64,000 nucleotides of DNA from positions 1-64,000 of the forward strand of contig JALSRD010000036.1 in the NCBI GenBank assembly GCA_026984935.1. Direction: 5' to 3'. This DNA is from Desulfobacterales bacterium. Lineage in GTDB: Bacteria > Desulfobacterota > Desulfobacteria > Desulfobacterales > JALSRD01. The notes beneath the pieces are model-generated. The model saw only the letters and a list, made by a program, of their open reading frames with translations. It did no database searches and was not told where the DNA came from. Both the position numbers and the translations under genes were made by a program. Below are positions 1-7,874 of this stretch, one piece after another (position 1 is the stretch's first letter; each line of letters begins with the position of its first letter).

Positions 1-58
1 CGAAACACCCGACGCCTGCACACGGAAGCATGATTCCAATCAGAAACCAACATGCATG

Positions 59-88
59 GTGTACGCTCACAAAGTGTACGCTCACAAA
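59..88. repeat. Perfect tandem repeat, 2 x 15 bp
   Basis: The unit GTGTACGCTCACAAA occurs at 59-73 and again, without a mismatch, at 74-88. It ends 38 bases before the first clear start codon, in the 126-base leader, which is otherwise featureless. The leader is less GC-rich than its surroundings. One frame (2-136) is open through the repeat and reads VYAHK twice, so the repeat could lie in the tail of an upstream gene. It could equally be a doubled regulatory site. Nothing in the window decides between the two. Confidence 0.85.
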
Positions 89-126
89 GAACGCCATGGC
101 AATGACCAAGAGGGAACCAGAGGCCC

Positions 127-1875
127 ATGCTGCTGAAAGCTGACCCATCCCACCGGCTGCCGCTGCTGATCCCCTGCTCAACCGGGTATACCCTGGAGAA
201 CAAAACCGGCAGCTGGCGTTTTTTCCGTCCGCGCTATGTGCAAAAGACCGCGCCCTGCCGCGCAAGCTGTCCGGCGGGCGAGGACCTGGCGCGCATCCAG
301 ACGCTCGTCTCCCGGGGGCTGGTGAAAAAGGCCTGGGAACAGCTGGTGCTCGAAAATCCCTTTCCGGCCGTTTGCGGACGGGTCTGTTTTCACCCCTGCG
401 AAAAGGCCTGCAACCGCGGCCGGCTGGACGAGGCCGTGGCCGTGCACGCCCTGGAGCGCGGCATCGGCGATGCGGCCCTGGACGTGCAGCGTTTTCCGGC
501 GCCGGCACCGGCCAAGAGCGCCCGGCGCGTGGCCATCGTGGGCGCCGGCCCGGCCGGATTGGCGGCGGCCTATTTTCTGTCACGTCTGGGCCACCGCTGC
601 GAGATCTTCGAATCCCGGGCGCAGCCGGGCGGGCTTCTGCGCTGGGGAATTCCGGCCTACCGGCTGCCGCCGGCGGTCGTGGAAAAAGAAATTGGGCGCA
701 TCGCGCGCCTGGGCGTGGCCATCCACTGCCGCACGGCGGTGGACGAGGCGCTTTTTCAAAAGCTTGTCTCCTCCCATGACGCCTGTCTGGTGGCCTGCGG
801 CTATAATCGGCCCATTGCCTTGAATATCGCCGGCGGTCACTACGCGCGTGACGGGCTGCAGTTTTTGGAGGACCTGCGCGGTGGGAAAAGGCCTTCTTTC
901 AACGGCCCGGCGGCGGTCATCGGCGGCGGCAACACGGCCATCGATGTGGCGCGCGGCCTGGTGCGCTGCGGGGCCAAGCCCATCCTGGTATACCGGCGCA
1001 CGCTCGCTGACATGCCGGCTTTTGCCCCGGAAATCACCATGGCGCTGGAAGAGGGCGTCAAGCTCATGGAACTGGCGGCACCGCTGGCCATCGAAAAAAC
1101 CGGTGCGGGCGCAGCGCCGGCGGCGCAGTACATCCTGAAGCTGCAAAAAATGGAAGTCAGCGACCGGCCCATCGGCGGACGCGCGCGCGTGATTCCTGCC
1201 AAAGGCCGCCAGGAAAGTTTGCGCGTGCAGCAGGTTTTTGCCGCCATCGGCGCGGCGGCCCACGGCATCGCCCAAGCACCGGCCGCCGCCGGCGATGGCC
1301 TGGTTCTCAGCCACTGCCAATTTCGCGTAAGGGAAAAGCCGTTGGTGTTCATCGGCGATCCGGCGACGCCGGTAAAAAGCGTGGCGCACGCCATTGGTTC
1401 GGGCAAGCAGGCCGCACTGGCGCTGGACACGCTGTTTCGCAAAGGGTACACCAAAATCGAAGACGAGCTGGCCGCCTGCCAGATAGGGCCCGGACCGGCG
1501 CTTTCCATGGCCGCCTACCAGGGTATCGAAGCGCCGCCGGCACGCCGCGTTGTGGCTTTTGAAGAGCTCAACTGTGCTTATTTCGAAAGCGCCGCGCGGG
1601 CCGCGCTCCCCAGACTCGGCGCCGGGCTGCGCCGGACGCGGTTTGCCGAAATCGAAGCCGGCCTTTCCGGAGATGCGCTGCAGGCCGAGGCCCGGCGCTG
1701 CTTTGCCTGCGGCACGTGCAACGCCTGCGACAACTGCCGCCTGTTCTGCCCGGAAATGGCCGTGGTGGCTGAAAAGGGCACGCGGCGCATCGATTACGAT
1801 TACTGCAAGGGGTGCGGTATCTGCGTGGCAGAGTGCCCGCGCAGTGCCATGACCATGGAGGAGGAGCCCCGATGA
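127..1875 (+). CDS. FAD/NAD(P)-dependent oxidoreductase (GltD-like) with C-terminal ferredoxin domain
   Basis: 582 residues. The N-terminal Fe-S module is of the glutamate-synthase small-subunit type, with Cys 44, 48, 83, 87, 91 and 95 and the segment CGRVCFHPCEKAC. A dinucleotide-binding glycine motif for FAD (VGAGPAGLAAA, about residue 137) follows, then a second one for NAD(P)H (IGGGNTAIDVA, about 265). The C-terminus carries a Cys-rich [4Fe-4S] pair (about 526-572, including YCKGCGICVAECP). The stop overlaps the next start as ATGA, so it is translationally coupled to the 2-oxoacid oxidoreductase alpha gene. It probably passes electrons between that enzyme's ferredoxin-type clusters and NAD(P)H. 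FAD-containing third subunits are known in 2-oxoglutarate:NADP oxidoreductases of aromatic degraders, so an analogous role is inferred. Stand-alone GltD activity is unlikely because of the fused ferredoxin domain. Confidence 0.85.
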   Translation: MLLKADPSHRLPLLIPCSTGYTLENKTGSWRFFRPRYVQKTAPCRASCPAGEDLARIQTLVSRGLVKKAWEQLVLENPFPAVCGRVCFHPCEKACNRGRLDEAVAVHALERGIGDAALDVQRFPAPAPAKSARRVAIVGAGPAGLAAAYFLSRLGHRCEIFESRAQPGGLLRWGIPAYRLPPAVVEKEIGRIARLGVAIHCRTAVDEALFQKLVSSHDACLVACGYNRPIALNIAGGHYARDGLQFLEDLRGGKRPSFNGPAAVIGGGNTAIDVARGLVRCGAKPILVYRRTLADMPAFAPEITMALEEGVKLMELAAPLAIEKTGAGAAPAAQYILKLQKMEVSDRPIGGRARVIPAKGRQESLRVQQVFAAIGAAAHGIAQAPAAAGDGLVLSHCQFRVREKPLVFIGDPATPVKSVAHAIGSGKQAALALDTLFRKGYTKIEDELAACQIGPGPALSMAAYQGIEAPPARRVVAFEELNCAYFESAARAALPRLGAGLRRTRFAEIEAGLSGDALQAEARRCFACGTCNACDNCRLFCPEMAVVAEKGTRRIDYDYCKGCGICVAECPRSAMTMEEEPR

Positions 1876-3050
1876 AGCAGGTGCACGAAGGCAGCCACGC
1901 GGTGTCCGAGGCGGTCCGGCTGGCCCGCGTCCAGGTGATATCGGCCTATCCCATCACCCCGCAGACGCACATCGTGGAGGCTTTGTCCGACTATTGCGCC
2001 GACGGGCGCCTGGACGCGCGCTTTTTGTGCGTGGAAAGCGAGCATTCGGCCATGGCGGCCGCCATCGGGGCGTCTTTGGGCGGCGTGCGCGCCTTTACGG
2101 CCACGTCCTCCCACGGCCTGGCCTACATGCATGAACTGCTGCACTGGGCCGCCGGCTCGCGCCTGCCCATCGTGATGGCCGAGGTCAACCGCGCCCTGGG
2201 GCCCGGCTGGAATATCTGGACGGACCAGACCGACAGCCTGTCCCAGCGCGACACCGGCTGGATTCAGCTCTACTGCGAAGACGGCCAGGATGCCCTGGAC
2301 ACCACGCTGATGGCTTTCGGCCTGGCCGAGATGCTGAATCTGCCGGTGATGGTGGTGCTGGACGCCTTTTTCCTGTCGCACACCTACGAGCCGGTGGATG
2401 TGCCGGACCAGGACAGCGTGGACCGCCTGCTGCCGCCCTTTGCGCCGCGCTTTCGCCTGGACTGCGAACATGCCTTCAACTTCGGCCAGATGGTGCCGCC
2501 GGCGCGCTACATGGAGATGCGCTACAACCTCCAGCTGGCCATGCAGGCCGCCGAAGCTGGGTTTGCGCAGCTTGCCGCAAAATTCGAAGAGCTTTTCGGC
2601 CGGCGGCCGCAGGCCGTCGAGGCACTGGCATGCGCGGACGCGCAGATCGTGCTGGTGACCTCCGGCACCGTGACCAGCACCTGCCGCCAGGTGGTGCGCG
2701 ACCTGCGCCGCAACGGGGAGAAGGTGGGGCTGCTCAAGATCGGAATGTTTCGCCCCTTTCCGGCGGACAGCGTGCGCCGTCACCTGAGCCGGGCCGCCAA
2801 GGTGGCGGTGGTGGACCGCAATTTCTCCTTCGGCGCCGGCGGCATTTTTGCACAGGAGGTGCGCGCCGCCCTGTGCAACCGGCAGGGGCATGCGCCGGTT
2901 TTCAGCTACGTGGCCGGTCTGGGCGGCCGGGACATCACGCCGCGGACCCTGATGGAAATTTACGACCAAACCCGCCGGACCGCTACGCCGCCCGACGAGA
3001 GCATCTGGATCGGGCTGGACGCAGAGCAGGTGAAGACATGGCGCAACTGA
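1872..3050 (+). CDS. 2-oxoacid:ferredoxin oxidoreductase, alpha subunit (PorA/KorA type)
   Basis: 392 residues. The start ATG at 1872 overlaps the previous stop and is followed directly by the domain-I signature (ISAYPITPQTHIVEAL). An open-frame start 60 bases upstream lies inside the preceding gene and is less likely. The length matches the alpha chain of four-subunit pyruvate-type enzymes, not the longer gamma-alpha fusion of KorA. With the beta subunit it would cleave a 2-oxoacid with CoA to acyl-CoA, CO2 and low-potential electrons. Substrate (pyruvate, 2-oxoglutarate or an aromatic 2-oxoacid such as phenylglyoxylate) cannot be read from sequence alone. No gamma subunit gene is visible here. 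It may lie upstream of the window or be dispensable. Confidence 0.88.
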   Translation: MKQVHEGSHAVSEAVRLARVQVISAYPITPQTHIVEALSDYCADGRLDARFLCVESEHSAMAAAIGASLGGVRAFTATSSHGLAYMHELLHWAAGSRLPIVMAEVNRALGPGWNIWTDQTDSLSQRDTGWIQLYCEDGQDALDTTLMAFGLAEMLNLPVMVVLDAFFLSHTYEPVDVPDQDSVDRLLPPFAPRFRLDCEHAFNFGQMVPPARYMEMRYNLQLAMQAAEAGFAQLAAKFEELFGRRPQAVEALACADAQIVLVTSGTVTSTCRQVVRDLRRNGEKVGLLKIGMFRPFPADSVRRHLSRAAKVAVVDRNFSFGAGGIFAQEVRAALCNRQGHAPVFSYVAGLGGRDITPRTLMEIYDQTRRTATPPDESIWIGLDAEQVKTWRN

Positions 3051-3922
3051 CGCTCGACAAAGAGAGCCCCATGCTCTCCGGCCACCTGGGCTGCCCCGGC
3101 TGTGGGGCCGCCATCGCCATGAAATTCGCGCTGCAGGGCCTGGGCGAAAAGACCATGGTGGTGCTGCCGGCCAGCTGCTGGGGCGTGATTTCGGGGCCCT
3201 ACCCGCAGTCGTCGCTGAAAATTCCCATCATGAACATGGCGTTTGCCACGGCCGGCGCCGCCGCCAGCGGGCTGCGCGCCGCGCTGGAGATGACCGGCCG
3301 CGGCGACACCACGGTGTTGTCCTGGGCCGGTGACGGCGGCACCTTCGACATCGGCCTGCAATCTTTGAGCGGGGCGGTGGAGCGCAACGAGGACTGCATT
3401 TTCGTGTGCTACGACAACGAGGCCTACATGAACACCGGGGTGCAGCGCAGTTCGGCCACCCCCTTTGGCATGCGCACCACCACCACGCCCGGCGGGCGCT
3501 GGAAGCGCACGCGCAAGAAGAACATCGTCGAAATCCTGGCGGCCCACCGTATTCCCTACGCGGCCACGGCCAGCATCGGCTTTGCCGCCGACATGATCGC
3601 CAAGTTCAAAAAAGCCGCCGCGCTGAAGGGCGGGTCGCGCTTCATCCATGTTTTCGCCAGCTGCCCCACGGGCTGGCGCATTCCCTCGGAAGCCTCGGTG
3701 AAAGTCGCCCGCCTGGCCGTCGAGAGCAACGTGTTCCCGCTCTACGAGGTCGAAGACGGCGTGCGCTACACCATCAACCACCACGGGCGGCGCAAGGTGG
3801 CGGAGTACCTGGAGGGCCAGGGGCGTTTCCGGCACCTTTCGGCTCAGGACATCGCAACCATCCAGGCGCAGGTGGACGCGCAGTGGGCGTTTCTGCGGCG
3901 CCGGGCACAGGAAGAGACCTAG
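3038..3922 (+). CDS. 2-oxoacid:ferredoxin oxidoreductase, beta subunit (thiamine-diphosphate-binding)
   Basis: 294 residues. ATG at 3038 overlaps the alpha gene by 13 bases. The N-terminus has the Cys motif GCPGCGAA, and a conserved SCWG follows. The thiamine diphosphate signature starts at GDGGTFDIG and ends near CYDNEAYMNTGVQ. All are typical of PorB chains. This subunit holds the thiamine diphosphate and a [4Fe-4S] cluster, and forms the catalytic heterodimer with the alpha chain. It is the last gene of the three-gene unit. The 121 bases to the convergent phosphatase gene hold no obvious terminator. Confidence 0.9.
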   Translation: MAQLTLDKESPMLSGHLGCPGCGAAIAMKFALQGLGEKTMVVLPASCWGVISGPYPQSSLKIPIMNMAFATAGAAASGLRAALEMTGRGDTTVLSWAGDGGTFDIGLQSLSGAVERNEDCIFVCYDNEAYMNTGVQRSSATPFGMRTTTTPGGRWKRTRKKNIVEILAAHRIPYAATASIGFAADMIAKFKKAAALKGGSRFIHVFASCPTGWRIPSEASVKVARLAVESNVFPLYEVEDGVRYTINHHGRRKVAEYLEGQGRFRHLSAQDIATIQAQVDAQWAFLRRRAQEET

Positions 3923-4043
3923 GGCGCTCAAGAAAACTTGACATTTTATTCGCCGATGCATCCCGCCTGGCGGCGTTGCGAAAGCTGGGAATATTCCCGA
4001 TATGCCTGCACTTTGGCGGCTTGCCAGCCGGTCCGGCTGCGGG

Positions 4044-5729
4044 TCAGGCCGCGGCGGGGTCGATCTTGATGATCACCAGCGTGATGTCGTCTTCTGCGGG
4101 AACCCCTTCGGAAAAGGTTTTGACCGCCTCGAAAACCGTGTCCAAAATCACCGCTGCCGGCTGGCCGGCATTTTCACGGATGACCCTGCGAAAACGCTCT
4201 TTGCCGAAAAAGGCGCCGTCCGGGTTGCGGGCCTCCCAGATGCCGTCGGTGCCCAGGGCGATGACCGTTCCCGGGGCGATGTGGCGCCGGGTGTCGTCGT
4301 TGTAGGTAAAGGACGCGTCGATGCCCAGCGGAATGCCGCCCAGTCCGGAAAGCTGGTCGAAGCGATCGCTGACGGGATCGTAAACGACGGCCGGGTCGTG
4401 GCCGGCGCGCACCCAGCGCACCGAGCCGGTGTCCGGATCGACCTCGATGTAAAACAGCGTCATGAAATGCCCGCTGTCCGACAAATCCAGTGCCAGGTCG
4501 CGGTTCATGGACGAAACGATGTGCGCCGCGCGCTGTGTCTGGCTGGCCCGGCTGCGGATGAAGGCGCGTGCCGTTGTCATCAGCAAGGCGGCGTCCACGC
4601 CGTGCCCGGAGATGTCGCCCACCACGATTTTCAACGGGTTGCGACCATTTGCCGGGCCGGTGAGAAAATCAAAGTAGTCCCCGCCGACCTCGTCGCAGGA
4701 GTCGCTGCGGCCGGCGATGTCCAGGCCCGGTATCTGCGGCGCGTGGCTGGGCACCAGGCTGCGCTGCACGCGGCCGGCCAGCTCCAGCGCCTTTTTCTGT
4801 TCGGTCAGGTCGGTGACAAAGGCGATGTTGCCCAGTTTGCGGCCGCGGCTGTCGCGCAAGGTGTTGCCGTGGATGAGCACCGGCACGCTGCGGCCGCTTT
4901 TGGCCCGCAGGCTGCCCTCCATCTTGCGGGAGTCCATCGAAAGAAAGCGCTGGTGGTTGACGCGCATGAAATGGTGGAATTCCTCGGTGGCCAGGTCGTA
5001 GGGGCTCTTGCCCACGATTTCGGCCGGCCGGTACCCCAGCATGCGGCAGTAGGCCTCGTTGGCATAGTGGATGGTGAGGTTGTCGTCCATCATCAAAAAC
5101 CCCTCGCCGGTGGTTTCCACGATGCGGCGGAACTTTTCCTCGCTGCGGCGCAGCTTTTCTTCGGCCAGTTTACGCTCGGTGATGTCCACCACGATGCCCT
5201 GGTTGTAGCGCTTGTGGCCCTGGGCGTCGCGCACCACCGAGGTCTGGTCCTCCACCCAGCGGATCTCGCCGCGCTTGGTGAGGATGCGGTAGGACTGGGT
5301 GTAGCTTTCCACGTCCTTTGCCGCGTAATCGCTGAGATCGGCCTGCATGCTTTTGAAATCGTCGGGGTGCAGGATGTCGCGGAAGTGGATCCGGCCGGAG
5401 TAAAAATCCTCCGGGCTGTAGCCGAACTGGATGATGTTGTCGGACACGTAAAGCAGACGGTGGTTGCCGCCGGCCTCGCGCCGGAAGAGGATCACCGGAC
5501 TGCGGTCGATGATCACCTGGGCCAGTTTCAGGGCCTCGATGGCCTCGTCGCGGAAGGTACACTCGCGTTCGAGCGACTGCGTGCGCTCCCGGCAGCTGTT
5601 CTTGAGGGACTGGTAGTCTTTTTCCAGGGCCTGCATGCGCCGCTGCAGGGCGTCCGCCTTCGCGGCGCGCTTTTTCCAAGATTCAAGCTCACGGAGCAGC
5701 GCGTCTTTCGTTTTGTCTTTGTCTGGCAT
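4044..5729 (-). CDS. PAS-domain PP2C-type (SpoIIE/RsbU-like) serine phosphatase
   Basis: 561 residues from ATG 5729, preceded by GGAGA eight bases upstream. The longer open frame (start 5855) begins inside the predicted -35 element, so it is rejected. Domain order: a charged coiled coil (1-65); two PAS domains (about 65-185 and 195-310, the first ending in the PAC-like VVDITERKLAEEKL); then a PPM/SpoIIE phosphatase. Metal-binding motifs are visible: DEVGGDYFDF, VVGDISGHG and LALGTDGIWEARN. Such proteins dephosphorylate anti-sigma-factor antagonists or act as response-coupled phosphatases. No STAS or anti-sigma partner is adjacent, so the target is unknown. It is probably cytoplasmic, since no membrane segment is seen. 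Confidence 0.88.
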   Translation of the reverse strand: MPDKDKTKDALLRELESWKKRAAKADALQRRMQALEKDYQSLKNSCRERTQSLERECTFRDEAIEALKLAQVIIDRSPVILFRREAGGNHRLLYVSDNIIQFGYSPEDFYSGRIHFRDILHPDDFKSMQADLSDYAAKDVESYTQSYRILTKRGEIRWVEDQTSVVRDAQGHKRYNQGIVVDITERKLAEEKLRRSEEKFRRIVETTGEGFLMMDDNLTIHYANEAYCRMLGYRPAEIVGKSPYDLATEEFHHFMRVNHQRFLSMDSRKMEGSLRAKSGRSVPVLIHGNTLRDSRGRKLGNIAFVTDLTEQKKALELAGRVQRSLVPSHAPQIPGLDIAGRSDSCDEVGGDYFDFLTGPANGRNPLKIVVGDISGHGVDAALLMTTARAFIRSRASQTQRAAHIVSSMNRDLALDLSDSGHFMTLFYIEVDPDTGSVRWVRAGHDPAVVYDPVSDRFDQLSGLGGIPLGIDASFTYNDDTRRHIAPGTVIALGTDGIWEARNPDGAFFGKERFRRVIRENAGQPAAVILDTVFEAVKTFSEGVPAEDDITLVIIKIDPAAA

Positions 5730-5827
5730 GCAATTTTCTCCGGGATTAGCGGCTGAAACGGGCCGGCCCGTAAAAAAGCGGCGGCGCGACAAAATCCCTC
5801 CGGGCCATGCTTCGAAGTATACCTGAT

Positions 5828-5855
5828 AAAATAGTACATCAATGATGTTCGTCAA
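5828..5855 (-). promoter_or_regulatory. Sigma-70-like promoter for the PAS/PP2C phosphatase gene
   Basis: Read on the minus strand, TTGACG (5855-5850) is followed after 16 bases by TATTTT (5833-5828). Transcription would begin near 5821, about 90 bases before the chosen start codon. It supports ATG 5729 over the longer frame. Called by eye. Confidence 0.45.
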
Positions 5856-5969
5856 ACCCTATTTGGAGCGCGGCTTTCGTGTACCGGTGGCCGGGCGCCC
5901 CGGGGTTCGAGGAGATGCGCACCCCGGCGCCAGCCGCCGCCGGAAGGATGGGGCGAATCCCGACACCGG

Positions 5970-5997
5970 TTGACAGATGCCGGGCCGTCAGCATAAA
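5970..5997 (+). promoter_or_regulatory. Sigma-70-like promoter for the outer-membrane protein gene
   Basis: TTGACA at 5970-5975 and CATAAA at 5992-5997 are separated by 16 bases. They lie 80 bases upstream of the ATG at 6077. The leader downstream is comparatively AT-rich. Called by eye. Confidence 0.5.
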
Positions 5998-6076
5998 AAG
6001 CAGGTACCACGGTTCTTTGGGTTTGTGGGGTTCATGTTTTAGTCATAATTCACAATTCGAAAAGAAGGGGGAGGGG

Positions 6077-6727
6077 ATGCGGAAATTTGACCTGCCGCGC
6101 ATGCTGCTGGTTGTGGTTGCCGGCATTGCAATCGGCGCAACGGCGGCGCATGCCGGCAGCGGGTTTTACATCGGCGTGGGCGGATCGCGGACGTTTGCCA
6201 GCATCGACGACGGCAGTATCGCCGATATCGCGAACACGGATCTTTCCGTGGATTTCGACGATGCATACGGATTCAACGCCCGCCTGGGCTTCCGGCTGAT
6301 GGACCTGCTGGCGCTGGAGCTTAATTTCGACTATTTGCCGGGCTTCGACGCGGGCAAGTCGCTGACCGTTTTCAATATCCCCGCCGATGTGGATGCCAGC
6401 CTGGATGTCACGACCGTCATGGTGGACGCCAAGCTGATTCCACTGCGCATCGGTCCGGCCGAATTGCGGCTTTTCGGCGGGCTGGGGGTGATGCGGGCCG
6501 ACCTGGAGGGCAGCGCCCGCACGGCGCTGGCACCGGCAAGCTTCGACCTTTCCGCCGACGACACGCTGGGCTGCGGTGAACTGGGCCTTGGCATCGGCCT
6601 GTGGCTGGGGGAGAATGTCGCGCTGGGCGTGGAGGGCAGCTATGTGGCCGGTTTCGGGGACTTCGCCGACCAGGATTACGCCATCGACTATTTTCTGCTG
6701 ACCGCCGGGATCGATTTTTATTTCTGA
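6077..6727 (+). CDS. Small outer-membrane beta-barrel protein
   Basis: 216 residues from ATG 6077, with a GGGGGAGGGG ribosome-binding site. A frame open from 5879 upstream is untranslated leader overlapping the promoter. A clear signal peptide (1-26) has a hydrophobic core and an AHA cleavage site. The mature protein begins GSGFYIGVGGSRTF and shows alternating hydrophobic strands with glycine/aromatic turns. The C-terminus ends in aromatic residues (AGIDFYF), a hallmark of barrels inserted by BamA/Omp85. It resembles the OmpA-like/OmpW-like 8-stranded family. The ligand is unknown, and it appears to be monocistronic. Confidence 0.78.
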   Translation: MRKFDLPRMLLVVVAGIAIGATAAHAGSGFYIGVGGSRTFASIDDGSIADIANTDLSVDFDDAYGFNARLGFRLMDLLALELNFDYLPGFDAGKSLTVFNIPADVDASLDVTTVMVDAKLIPLRIGPAELRLFGGLGVMRADLEGSARTALAPASFDLSADDTLGCGELGLGIGLWLGENVALGVEGSYVAGFGDFADQDYAIDYFLLTAGIDFYF

Positions 6728-6816
6728 AAACCGTCGCACGCGGCCGATGAGCTTGTGCGCCAACTGCAAGCCCGCCGCGCACGGCCGCCGCTGCGGAATG
6801 CACCGCGAGGTTTGGC

Positions 6817-7632
6817 ATGCGCATCGTTCTGGTGATGTCCGCGTTGTACGCACTGGTGGTCCTGGCGGCATATGTTTTTCAGCATCGCCTGCTCTATTAT
6901 CCGGACGCCGTGGGCGCCGGTGAAATCAGGCGCATGGCCGCCGGGGTCGGGCTTGCACTGTGGCCGCCGGATGTGCCGGACCCGGAATACCGGGCGCTGG
7001 TCAGCGCCGGCAGCGGCCACCGGTACCGCGGCAGCGTGGTGGTCTTTCACGGCAACGCCGGTTCCGCCATCCAGCGAACCTGCTATCCTGCGGCGCTGGA
7101 ACCGCTCGGTTTCAGGGTGATCCTGGCCGAGTACCCAGGCTACGCCGGCCGGCAGGGGAATCCCGGTGAAAAGGCCTTCGTGGCCGATGCCCGCGAAACG
7201 GTGCGCCTGGTGCGCCGGTCCTTCGGCGGACCCGTTTACCTGTGGGGCGAATCTTTGGGCTGCGGCGTTGCCGCCGGTGTTGCCGCCGATTCCCGGATCG
7301 ACGGGCTTGTGCTGGTCACCTGCTGGGATTCACTGGTCAGCGTCGCCCGGGCCCACTACCGCTATTTGCCGGTAAACTGGCTGCTCAAAGACCGCTACGA
7401 CAGCGTGGCCAACCTGCGGCATTTCAACCGGCCCGTGGCGGTCGTCATGGCCGGGCGCGATACGGTCATCCCCAACGCCGCCACGCGCAACCTCTATTCC
7501 AGGTTGCACGCGCCAAAACGCCTGTGGATTTTCGAAGAGGCCGCGCACAATAGCTGGCCGACAGCCCCCGGGCTTGCCTGGTGGCGGGAAGTCATGAACT
7601 TTGTCAGCCGGACCAAACCCGCAGGGCGTTGA
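6817..7632 (+). CDS. Membrane-anchored alpha/beta hydrolase
   Basis: 271 residues. The N-terminal hydrophobic segment (about 3-20) looks like an uncleaved membrane anchor. Oxyanion-region motif HGNAG, nucleophile elbow GESLG (Ser), acid in AGRDTVIP and His in AAHNSW complete a catalytic triad in the expected order. The protein belongs to the BEM46/YqkD-like family of serine hydrolases. The substrate (ester, lipid or thioester) is not predictable. It lies 89 bases after the barrel gene on the same strand, and a strong GC-rich hairpin follows it. Confidence 0.8.
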   Translation: MRIVLVMSALYALVVLAAYVFQHRLLYYPDAVGAGEIRRMAAGVGLALWPPDVPDPEYRALVSAGSGHRYRGSVVVFHGNAGSAIQRTCYPAALEPLGFRVILAEYPGYAGRQGNPGEKAFVADARETVRLVRRSFGGPVYLWGESLGCGVAAGVAADSRIDGLVLVTCWDSLVSVARAHYRYLPVNWLLKDRYDSVANLRHFNRPVAVVMAGRDTVIPNAATRNLYSRLHAPKRLWIFEEAAHNSWPTAPGLAWWREVMNFVSRTKPAGR

Positions 7633-7660
7633 AGCGCACACCGCTTCCCGGCAGCGGCCC

Positions 7661-7699
7661 AAGGGCACCGGCGGCGCTTTTTGCGCGCCGCCGGCCCTT
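7661..7699. other. Strong GC-rich stem-loop between hydrolase and UbiB-like genes
   Basis: AAGGGC plus CGGCGGCGC (7661-7677, with a two-base bulge) pairs with GCGCCGCCG plus GCCCTT (7685-7699) around a short T-containing loop. No T-run follows on either strand, so it is not a classic intrinsic terminator. It may be a weak terminator or an mRNA-stabilising structure at the hydrolase 3' end. Confidence 0.6.
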
Positions 7700-7874
7700 A
7701 AGGCCGTCGGAGCGCGCCTGCATCGCTGGCGGCCGGATGCCGGCAGGGGTCTTTTTTAAAAATGCACACCGGTGCGGTGAGGGGCTGTTTTGCGGCGTTG
7801 TGCTTTGGCGGGCGCAATGCTAAGAAACACGCAACAGGGGTACTTTCCCAAGTCCGGCGAGAACGGAGGGAACC

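Noticed and set aside
4002-5756. Plus-strand open frame of 584 codons opposite the PAS/PP2C gene
   Set aside because: It is the antisense shadow of a gene with clear domains. The translation is low-complexity, rich in His, Val and Ala, and has no family features.
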